Source: Alistipes montrealensis
GTDB lineage: Bacteria; Bacteroidota; Bacteroidia; Bacteroidales; Rikenellaceae
Direction: 5' to 3'
DNA length: 64,000 nucleotides
Assembly: GCF_018362775.1 (NCBI RefSeq)
Contig: NZ_JAGYXY010000005.1
Location: 1-64,000 of the forward strand
Shown: in pieces, positions 25,766 to 32,515 of the stretch
Numbering within the stretch: the stretch's first letter is position 1
Layout of the letters: each line of letters opens with the position of its first letter
Notes under the pieces: model-generated
Database searches by the model: none
What the model was told of the DNA's origin: nothing
The model's input: only the letters and a program-made list of their open reading frames with translations
Made by a program: the position numbers and the translations under genes

Positions 25766-26734
25766 TTATTTCAGATTGAAGTCGACGACGATCGGACGGT
25801 GGTCCGAAGGATGCCAGAAGTTCGAAAGATTGCCCGGATCGCGGACCGGAGTCGTATAGCCGTCCGTCACGACATCGGCATGCGTCACCAGTTCATAGAG
25901 CGCAGGCGTGCAGTAGACGAAGTCGATGCGCGATTTCCCGCCGGTCGTCGTCTTGAACTCGCCCGGGTATTTCTCGGCGATCACATCGACGTAGGGCGTG
26001 TTTTGAAGGATATAGTCGTGGACCAGAAAACGCGTGTCGTCCGCCGGGTACTTGTAGAACCAGTTGTCGCGCGACGAACGCGAATTGAAGTCGCCCATCA
26101 TCATCCAAAGCTGCTCCTTAGCATCGGGAACCGTGCCGATCGTATGGTTGCAGATGTATTCCAACTCCATACGGCGGTATTTGTCGCCGCCGTGCTCCGC
26201 TTTGCTCGCGTCGCGGTCCTTTGCCTCGAAAGCATAAGCCTGGGGCCACGTGTGAAGCGTCACGATATTGATCGTCTTGCCGTTTTTCGCGATACGGGCC
26301 CAGCCGCAGCCGTGCGAAACAACGCTGTCGGGCCGGGAACCGATAATGCGGGCCACGTTTTCGATCGGGTATTTCGATGTGATGACCTGCGGGAAATTAT
26401 CCCGGTGACCGCCTTTATACCAGTACTTGTGTCCGTAGCGGGCGGCCAGTTCTCCCCAGTTATCCGTCAAATAGCGATCTTCGGGCGCCATTTTCTCAGC
26501 CGAACCCGTTTTATAGTTCGATTGCGCTTCGCACCACACGCAAACATCCGGAGCCTGGGACGCAACCCATTCCACGAATTTATCGTAGTTATCGCCCTGG
26601 CCCGACCACATCCCGTTCTGGATGTTCCAGTACAAAAGACGAAGGTTGTCATCGGTCTGGGCGCTGCTGCGCCCCGGAAGTAAGATCGCGGTGAAGAGCA
26701 ATGCTGCCCACAAGGTAAATAAGGAGGTTTTCAT
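25766..26734 (-). CDS. Secreted endonuclease/exonuclease/phosphatase (EEP) family hydrolase
   Basis: A 322-residue protein with a cleavable signal peptide (hydrophobic core LWAALLFTAILL, likely cut after SSAQ near residue 26). The EEP catalytic set is complete: LLYWNIQNGMW (Asn), VCVWCEAQS (Glu), MMGDFNSRSS (Asp-x-Asn) and HPSDHRPIVVDF (Ser-Asp-His). The family covers nucleases, inositol phosphatases and sphingomyelinases, and the substrate here is unknown. It is embedded between purL (20 bp) and purC (36 bp) in the purine operon, where a secreted hydrolase is unexpected. A role in scavenging nucleotides or phosphate outside the cytoplasm is conceivable but unproven. Confidence 0.87.
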   Translation of the reverse strand: MKTSLFTLWAALLFTAILLPGRSSAQTDDNLRLLYWNIQNGMWSGQGDNYDKFVEWVASQAPDVCVWCEAQSNYKTGSAEKMAPEDRYLTDNWGELAARYGHKYWYKGGHRDNFPQVITSKYPIENVARIIGSRPDSVVSHGCGWARIAKNGKTINIVTLHTWPQAYAFEAKDRDASKAEHGGDKYRRMELEYICNHTIGTVPDAKEQLWMMMGDFNSRSSRDNWFYKYPADDTRFLVHDYILQNTPYVDVIAEKYPGEFKTTTGGKSRIDFVYCTPALYELVTHADVVTDGYTTPVRDPGNLSNFWHPSDHRPIVVDFNLK

Positions 26735-26754
26735 CAGCGTAGTAGTTTGGTTTA

Positions 26755-29700
26755 TTACTTTTTGCGGAAATAGGCCACGGCGTTCACAAACAGCGATTGC
26801 TGCTTGTTGCCGGCGATATTTTTGAAAAGGTTCTCCTCGTAGCGCTCCGTGTGGCCCATCTTACCCAGAATCTGACCGTTCTGCGAGATGATGCCCTCGA
26901 TGGCATACAACGAGCCGTTGGGGTTATACGGAGCCTCGGCGGCAGGCTTTCCTTCAGCATCGGCATACTGGAAAGCGACCTGTCCGTTGGCAAAGAGTTC
27001 CCTGGCGAGCGTTTCGCTCACGACGAACTTGCCTTCGCCGTGGCTGACGGCGATCGAATGCAACTCGCCGAGTTCAAAGCCCGCGAGCCACGGGGAAGCG
27101 GTCGTCGCTACGCGCGTCGTGACGATCTGCGAAATGTGGCGGTTGATGTCGTTGCGGAACAGCGTCGGCGAATCCTTGGTGACCATGCCCAGCCGGCCGT
27201 AGGGCAAAAGGCCCGATTTGACCAGCGCCTGGAAACCGTTGCAGATGCCCAGAATCAGACCGCCGCGGTCGATCAACGCATGTATTTCTTCGCGAATATC
27301 TTTGTTGTTCAATACGTTGACAATAAACTTCGCACTTCCGTCGGGTTCGTCGCCTGCGGAGAAACCGCCGCTCAGCACGAAGATATGCGCCTGGCGGATA
27401 TGCTCCTTCATCTCGGCGATCGAACGCAGGATGTCGTCGCCTGCGATGTTGCACAACACGCTCATCCGCACCTCGGCTCCCGCCTTGCGGAATGCCTTGG
27501 CCGTATCGTAATCGCAGTTCGTGCCGGGGAACACCGGAATATAGACCACCGGGGTTTCGACTGCCGCACCGGGATAGGTGAAACTCTTCGGCGCCGGCTG
27601 CGAGGTCATTACCTCCGTCAACCGCAGGTCTTTGTCCGGGTAAACAGCCGCAAACTTCTCGGTATTGGCCTTATAGAGCTCGTCGAGCGGCATCCGGACA
27701 CCATTGACCGTCAGCGCCTCCTCGGCCACCGTAAAGCCCAACTGCTCGGCATGGGGATATTCGAGCGTACCCTCGCACTCGACGAGAATCGAGCCGTAGG
27801 CATATTCGTAGAGTTTCTTTTCATCGAAGGTCACCTCCGCACCGATGCCGTTGCCGAAAGCCATCTTCGCAAGGCCCTCGGCGATGCCGCCGAAGCCCAC
27901 GGACCAGGCCGAAAGGATTTTCCCGGACTCGATCTGTTCGCTGACGAACGAAAAGTTCTGTTTGAGCTGCGCCGTGTCGGGCATGTAGTTCTCGTGCGGG
28001 GTATGCCGTACGAGGTAGATGCGGTGTCCGGCCCCTTTCAGGTCGGTCGAAATGACCGTCGGAGCGGCGACCGTCGTGATGCCGAAAGCCATCAGCATCG
28101 GCGGAACGTTGATGTCCTGGAACGTTCCGGACATCGAGTCCTTGCCGCCGATCGAAGGCAGGCCCAGTTCGACCTGCATCTTCAGCGCGCCGAGCAGCGC
28201 ACTGAGGGGCTTGCCCCACGACTCGGGGTTCTTGGTCATGCGTTCGAAATACTCCTGGTAGGAGTAGCGCATCCTGTCGTAACGGGCGCCCGCCGCCACG
28301 ACCTTGGCCGCGGCTTCCACGACGGCATAGGCCGCACCGTGGTAGGGGCTCCACGAAGCTACATAGGGGTTGTAGCCGAAAGCCATGACGCTGGCCGTCT
28401 CGGTATAACCGTCGGTCGGGAGTTTCTGCACCGAGACCTGCGTCTCGCTGCGCTGCCTGCGGCCGCCGAAGGGCATCAGCACCGTGGAACGGCCGATCGT
28501 CGAGTCGAACATTTCGATCAGCCCCCGCTGCGAGACGACGTTGTTGTCTTTCAGGTTATTCGCAAAGCGCTCGGCAAGCGTCTCCCCCGCTACTTCGCGG
28601 ACAAAAGGATTGCGGTTCTCCACCTCGCCGATCTTGGCTTCGGCATAGTGTTTGGCGCCGGCGCTGTCGATAAACTCGCGGCTCAGGTCCACGACCTTCC
28701 GCTCGCCGTTGAACATCCGCATGCGCGCCGTATCCGTCACATCGGCCACGTGCACCGCCTCGATATTCTCCTCGCGGCAGTAGTTCATAAACTCCTCGGC
28801 ATCCTTCGCTTCGACGACCACCGACATGCGCTCCTGCGACTCGCTGATGGCGAGTTCCGTGGAGTTCAGGCCGCTGTATTTGGTCTTCACGCGGTCGAGG
28901 TAGATGTCCAGTCCGTCGGCCAGCTCGCCGATGGCGACGCTGACGCCGCCGGCCCCGAAGTCGTTGGACTTCTTAACCAGGCGCGTTACCTCGGGACGGC
29001 GGAACAGCCGTTCGAGTTTGCGCTCCTCGGGGGCGTTGCCCTTCTGAACCTCGCTGCCGCAGGTTTCGAGCGACTTCACGTCGTGCTCCTTCGACGAACC
29101 CGTAGCTCCGCCGATGCCGTCGCGGCCCGTACGACCGCCGAACATGATGATCTTGTCGCCGGGAGCAGGCCGCTCGCGGCGAACGTTTTCGGCCTTCACG
29201 GCTCCGACCACCGCGCCGACTTCGAGGCGTTTGGCCACATAGTCGTCGTGGTAAATCTCGCGCACGTGGGTCGTGGCCAGTCCGATCTGGTTGCCGTAGC
29301 TCGAATAACCCGCCGCGGCTTTTTTCGAAATGACACTCTGCGGCAGTTTTCCCGAGAGCGTATCACTGACTTTCTGGTAAATATTGCCGGCTCCCGTAAC
29401 GCGCATCGCCTGGTAGACATAGCTGCGGCCCGACAGCGGGTCGCGGATGGCACCGCCCAGGCAGGTCGAAGCTCCGCCGAAGGGTTCGATCTCGGTCGGG
29501 TGGTTGTGGGTTTCGTTCTTGAATTGCAGCAGCCACTTTTCGGTCTTTCCGTCGACATCGATGTCGATATAGACCGAGCAGGCATTGTTCTCCTCGGAGA
29601 CCTCCAAATCGTCCAACAGGCCCTTCTTGCGCAGGTAACGGGCTCCGATCGTCGCCATATCCATCAGGCAGAGGCTCTTGTGCTCGCGCCCCAGTTCGCG

Positions 29701-30468
29701 GCGGATGCGCAGGTACAGCGCCAGCGAGTCCTCGATCTCATCCTTGGCGAACGACTCCTCGACGGTGATGCCTTCGAGTTCGGTCGTAAAGGTCGTATGG
29801 CGGCAATGGTCGCTCCAATAGGTATCGAGGATGCGCAGTTCCGTTTCGTAGGGATCGCGACCCTCGGCGCGGAAATACTTCACCACCTCGCGCAGGTCGT
29901 CGGCGTTCATCGCCAGCCCCTGAGCCTTGCAGTAGGATTCGAATTCCGAATCGGCCATCTCCCGGAAACCCTCGAGCACCTCGACGGGTTTCACCTCGGC
30001 CTGCTCCAGGTCGGTCAGCACCGAAAGGTTCTTCTCGCGCGACTCAACGGCATTGATGTAGTAATGTTTGATTTTGTCCAGATCCCCGTCGGTCACCTTG
30101 TCGTCGAAAACGAGCAGTTTCGAGGAACGGATGTTGACCTGAGCTTCGGGGTCGATCAGCCGCACGCAGTCCGCTGCCGAAGCGGCGCGCTGGTCGAACT
30201 GGCCGGGCAGGTATTCCACGGCGATATACTTGCGGCCCGTGAGGTCGCAGGCGTCGGTCACGGAGTCGGTCACCACCTCGCCGAAGACCGTATAACGGCT
30301 CTTCTCCAACAGTTCCGCACTGAAGCCGAACAGGTCGTAAACACAGAGCAGGCGCACCTCGCCCAGTTCGAGATTCAGGTTTGCATTCAGCTCGCGGCGC
30401 AGGCTCTCGGCCTCGACACGGAAGCGGGGCAGTTTTTCTACAAAAATACGATAGTTGGTCGTGTTCAT
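26755..30468 (-). CDS. purL: Phosphoribosylformylglycinamidine synthase, large single-chain type
   Basis: The 1237-residue enzyme converts FGAR to FGAM with ATP and glutamine. The N-terminal domain is followed by the two AIRS-like halves: TFKNETHNHPTEIEPFGGAS-like QFKNETHNHPTEIEP near residue 305, and PSIGGKDSMSG near 790. The C-terminal class I glutaminase has VFPGTNCDYD, FVLSGGFSAGDEP and LILGICNGFQALVKSGLLP, where the Cys is the nucleophile. The catalytic His/Glu region lies in AVSHGEGKF. The long form agrees with the absence of purS and purQ here. It follows purK after 16 bp. A 1250-residue frame on the plus strand is a shadow. Confidence 0.97.
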   Translation of the reverse strand: MNTTNYRIFVEKLPRFRVEAESLRRELNANLNLELGEVRLLCVYDLFGFSAELLEKSRYTVFGEVVTDSVTDACDLTGRKYIAVEYLPGQFDQRAASAADCVRLIDPEAQVNIRSSKLLVFDDKVTDGDLDKIKHYYINAVESREKNLSVLTDLEQAEVKPVEVLEGFREMADSEFESYCKAQGLAMNADDLREVVKYFRAEGRDPYETELRILDTYWSDHCRHTTFTTELEGITVEESFAKDEIEDSLALYLRIRRELGREHKSLCLMDMATIGARYLRKKGLLDDLEVSEENNACSVYIDIDVDGKTEKWLLQFKNETHNHPTEIEPFGGASTCLGGAIRDPLSGRSYVYQAMRVTGAGNIYQKVSDTLSGKLPQSVISKKAAAGYSSYGNQIGLATTHVREIYHDDYVAKRLEVGAVVGAVKAENVRRERPAPGDKIIMFGGRTGRDGIGGATGSSKEHDVKSLETCGSEVQKGNAPEERKLERLFRRPEVTRLVKKSNDFGAGGVSVAIGELADGLDIYLDRVKTKYSGLNSTELAISESQERMSVVVEAKDAEEFMNYCREENIEAVHVADVTDTARMRMFNGERKVVDLSREFIDSAGAKHYAEAKIGEVENRNPFVREVAGETLAERFANNLKDNNVVSQRGLIEMFDSTIGRSTVLMPFGGRRQRSETQVSVQKLPTDGYTETASVMAFGYNPYVASWSPYHGAAYAVVEAAAKVVAAGARYDRMRYSYQEYFERMTKNPESWGKPLSALLGALKMQVELGLPSIGGKDSMSGTFQDINVPPMLMAFGITTVAAPTVISTDLKGAGHRIYLVRHTPHENYMPDTAQLKQNFSFVSEQIESGKILSAWSVGFGGIAEGLAKMAFGNGIGAEVTFDEKKLYEYAYGSILVECEGTLEYPHAEQLGFTVAEEALTVNGVRMPLDELYKANTEKFAAVYPDKDLRLTEVMTSQPAPKSFTYPGAAVETPVVYIPVFPGTNCDYDTAKAFRKAGAEVRMSVLCNIAGDDILRSIAEMKEHIRQAHIFVLSGGFSAGDEPDGSAKFIVNVLNNKDIREEIHALIDRGGLILGICNGFQALVKSGLLPYGRLGMVTKDSPTLFRNDINRHISQIVTTRVATTASPWLAGFELGELHSIAVSHGEGKFVVSETLARELFANGQVAFQYADAEGKPAAEAPYNPNGSLYAIEGIISQNGQILGKMGHTERYEENLFKNIAGNKQQSLFVNAVAYFRKK

Positions 30469-30484
30469 TTTATTTTGTTTGCAC

Positions 30485-31576
30485 TTATTTTACAAATCTT
30501 TCGGCCCATTCCTCAGCGTAATTCCCGGCATCCATACCGACAAAAGTAATATGCCCCATCTTGCGCTTGAGACGACTTTCAGTCTTGCCGTAGAGATGGA
30601 CATATACACCCGGCAGGTTCTCCGCAGCCACCTTTTTGGCTGCTTCGAGGTCTTGGCCCAGGATGTTTTTCATCACCGTGGGAGCCACCAGCCGCGGCTC
30701 CTGCAAGGGCTCCCCGGCAAGGTAGCGGACCAGTTCGCGAAACTGGTTCGTGGTCGCGCCCTCGATGGTGTAGTGGCCCGAATTATGCGGACGCGGAGCC
30801 ATCTCGTTGAAATAAATCGCATCGCCCCGGATGAAATACTCGATGGCCAGGATGCCCTCATAACCGCAGTCGCGCATGAAACGTTCGCTTTCGGCCTTCA
30901 TCCGCGCCAGCACCTGCGGATCGGCCCCGGAGGGAACGATACAGAGGTCGAGGATTCCGTCGCGGTGGATGTTGCGCCCCACGGGGAAACTCACGACTTT
31001 CCGACCGTCGGAAACCATCACGATGCTGGCTTCGGAATCGAACGGCACGAACTCCTCCAGGATGCAGGGAACCGCAAGCAGGGGCAGCGCCCGGGCAATG
31101 TCGGCTTCGGTCTTCAAGACCATCTGTCCGTGCCCGTCGTAACCCAGCGTACGGGTTTTCAGCACAGCGGGAAGCCCAAGCCGCTTCACGGCTTCGCGCA
31201 GCGACGCTTCGTCGCCGACAGCCTCGAAACCGGGCGTGCGCAGCCCGTGGTCGCGGGCGTTCGACTTTTCGCGCAGGCGGTCCTGCGAATCGTAAAGGGG
31301 TTTATACCCCTGCGGGATATTGTATTTCTCGCACAACGGAATCAGAATATCCCCCGGTACATTTTCGAATTCATAGGTCACGGCGTCGCTGCGACGGCAA
31401 AGTTCTTCGAGCGCCGCGGCATCGTCGTAGGCCGCAACGATATGTTCGTCGCAGACGTTGAATGCCGGAGCATCGGCCGCAGGATCGAGGCACACGGTGC
31501 GCACACCCAGTTCCCGGGCCTGTTCGGCGATCATCAGGCCCAACTGGCCGCCGCCTATGATACCGATGGTCTTCAT
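30485..31576 (-). CDS. purK: N5-carboxyaminoimidazole ribonucleotide synthase
   Basis: An ATP-grasp enzyme that carboxylates AIR with ATP and bicarbonate. I place the start at the ATG at 31576 (MKTIGIIGGGQLGLMIAEQA), giving 363 residues, the usual length. In-frame ATGs at 31606 and further upstream would add Lys-rich or low-complexity sequence running into the GC-hairpin region. Family evidence is the N-terminal glycine loop, AVTYEFENVP, LKTRTLGYDGHGQ and YFNEMAPRPHNSGHYTIEGA. It works with PurE, encoded 145 bp upstream in the same operon. Confidence 0.95.
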   Translation of the reverse strand: MKTIGIIGGGQLGLMIAEQARELGVRTVCLDPAADAPAFNVCDEHIVAAYDDAAALEELCRRSDAVTYEFENVPGDILIPLCEKYNIPQGYKPLYDSQDRLREKSNARDHGLRTPGFEAVGDEASLREAVKRLGLPAVLKTRTLGYDGHGQMVLKTEADIARALPLLAVPCILEEFVPFDSEASIVMVSDGRKVVSFPVGRNIHRDGILDLCIVPSGADPQVLARMKAESERFMRDCGYEGILAIEYFIRGDAIYFNEMAPRPHNSGHYTIEGATTNQFRELVRYLAGEPLQEPRLVAPTVMKNILGQDLEAAKKVAAENLPGVYVHLYGKTESRLKRKMGHITFVGMDAGNYAEEWAERFVK

Positions 31577-31663
31577 TGATTCAGAGCTATGTTGTTCATT
31601 CTTCATCTTCTTTTTGCTTTTGACCGCTGTCATTCGCGGCGTGCCGCCGCGTTTACAAGTCCG

Positions 31664-31692
31664 CCCCACCCCAACCCCCTCCCTCGGGAGGG
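31664..31692 (-). repeat. G-rich tract with hairpin between purE and purK (possible G-quadruplex)
   Basis: In the 145-bp purE-purK gap, the minus strand carries four G runs in a row (3, 5, 4 and 4 G, separated by 1-2 bases; 31664-31683), a textbook G-quadruplex pattern in the mRNA sense. The two C/G runs CCCTCCC (31677-31683) and GGGAGGG (31686-31692) can pair as a hairpin instead. A second GC hairpin lies at 31636-31652. It may be a REP-like dispersed element or may act on expression of the downstream genes. Confidence 0.45.
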
Positions 31693-31721
31693 GCTTATCG
31701 CATGCGGTCGGAACTACCCAG

Positions 31722-32189
31722 CTATATTTCAGCCTTCAGCACATCCGCGGTTTGTTTCGAGCGGAAGGCGTCGAGTTTCGCAGCCAGTTCCGCATCCTGC
31801 AAAGCGAGGATCGACACGGCGATCAGCGCGGCGTTCTTCGCGCCGTTGATAGCCGTCGTAGCCACGGGAACGCCCGCGGGCATCTGCACGATCGAGAGCA
31901 GCGAGTCCAGCCCGTTCAGGGCACGCGACTTCACGGGAACACCCACGACGGGCAGCGGGGTCATCGAAGCCACCATGCCCGGCAGGTGCGCCGCGCCGCC
32001 GGCCACGGCGATGATCACGCCGATACCGCGGCCTTTGGCCGTCTTGGCATATTCGCACAGCAGATCGGGCGTGCGATGGGCGCTGACTACCCGTTTTTCG
32101 AAATCCACACCGAACGTTTCGAGCATGGCGACAGCCTCAGCCATCACCTCGTAATCGCTCACAGAGCCCATAATCACGCCGACCTTCAT
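31722..32189 (-). CDS. purE: N5-CAIR mutase (PurE, class I)
   Basis: The 155-residue enzyme converts N5-CAIR to [36 protein letters not shown] (the SAHRTP motif) and [13 protein letters not shown] are the class I signatures, and the length is typical. It is the first gene of the purine operon. A leader of about 250 nt with a small open frame and an intrinsic terminator precedes it. Confidence 0.97.
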   Translation of the reverse strand: MKVGVIMGSVSDYEVMAEAVAMLETFGVDFEKRVVSAHRTPDLLCEYAKTAKGRGIGVIIAVAGGAAHLPGMVASMTPLPVVGVPVKSRALNGLDSLLSIVQMPAGVPVATTAINGAKNAALIAVSILALQDAELAAKLDAFRSKQTADVLKAEI

Positions 32190-32220
32190 CGTTTATATAT
32201 TGGTTTTAAGTTAATAATCT

Positions 32221-32259
32221 AAAAAAGCAAACCGCCACGACATCGCATGTCATGGCGGT
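32221..32259 (-). terminator. Intrinsic terminator in the purE leader (probable attenuator)
   Basis: On the minus strand, ACCGCCATGACAT and ATGTCGTGGCGGT form a 13-bp stem, including one G-U pair, around a 3-base loop, followed by ttgctttttt. It ends 31 bp before the purE start codon, so it lies between the promoter and the whole operon. It would abort transcription unless bypassed. Alternatively it ends a separate short transcript that carries the 48-codon frame. Confidence 0.75.
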
Positions 32260-32266
32260 CTGGTAT

Positions 32267-32413
32267 CTATCCGAGCAGCCCACGAGCAGGTATCTGCTGC
32301 TCCCGGGACTGTGCACGTCGCATCTGTTGCCGACACATCCACGAATAGAAGGCAGCGGCCTGGCCCTGCTGTTTCTTTCGTTCGCGTTGGTCGATATTGC
32401 AGCCTGAAATCAT
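32267..32413 (-). CDS. 48-codon open frame in the purE leader (possible leader peptide or small protein)
   Basis: The frame begins with ATG about 28 bases after the predicted transcription start and stops with TAG just 8 bases before the attenuator stem. The predicted peptide starts MISGCNIDQRERKKQQGQ. It is rich in Gln and Arg (about 8 of each), with YSWMCRQQMRRAQSREQQ in the middle. I do not recognise it as a named family. Position and size fit a leader peptide whose translation controls the terminator, but the Gln-rich content would be an unusual sensor. It could equally be an independent small protein. Confidence 0.45.
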   Translation of the reverse strand: MISGCNIDQRERKKQQGQAAAFYSWMCRQQMRRAQSREQQIPARGLLG

Positions 32414-32447
32414 CGGAATTAACCTAACAGTTGTAAAAACAACGTTA

Positions 32448-32478
32448 CAAAAGTAGTGCTTTTCGGCATACTTTCAAA
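32448..32478 (-). promoter_or_regulatory. Primary-sigma promoter of the purine operon
   Basis: On the minus strand, TTTG (complement of 32475-32478) is followed after exactly 19 bases by TACTTTTG (32448-32455). This matches the Bacteroidota consensus TTTG-N19-TAnnTTTG at every defined position. Transcription would start near 32441. Confidence 0.75.
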
Positions 32479-32494
32479 ATTCCGGGACACATTC

Positions 32495-32515
32495 TATCGA
32501 CAATTTATCGACAAT
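32495..32515. repeat. Direct repeat upstream of the purine promoter (possible operator)
   Basis: TATCGACAAT occurs at 32495-32504 and again at 32506-32515, an 11-bp period, close to one helical turn. It lies 17-40 bp upstream of the -33 element and overlaps the last codons of the GH92 gene. Such phased direct repeats are typical of activator or response-regulator sites; function is inferred. Confidence 0.4.

Noticed and set aside
26797-30549. 1250-codon plus-strand open frame over purL
   Set aside because: Antisense shadow of purL; no motifs, no start context, and low-complexity His/Arg/Leu composition.
31577-31669. N-terminal extension of purK
   Set aside because: It is Lys/Arg-rich, overlaps the GC hairpin region and has no counterpart in PurK proteins.
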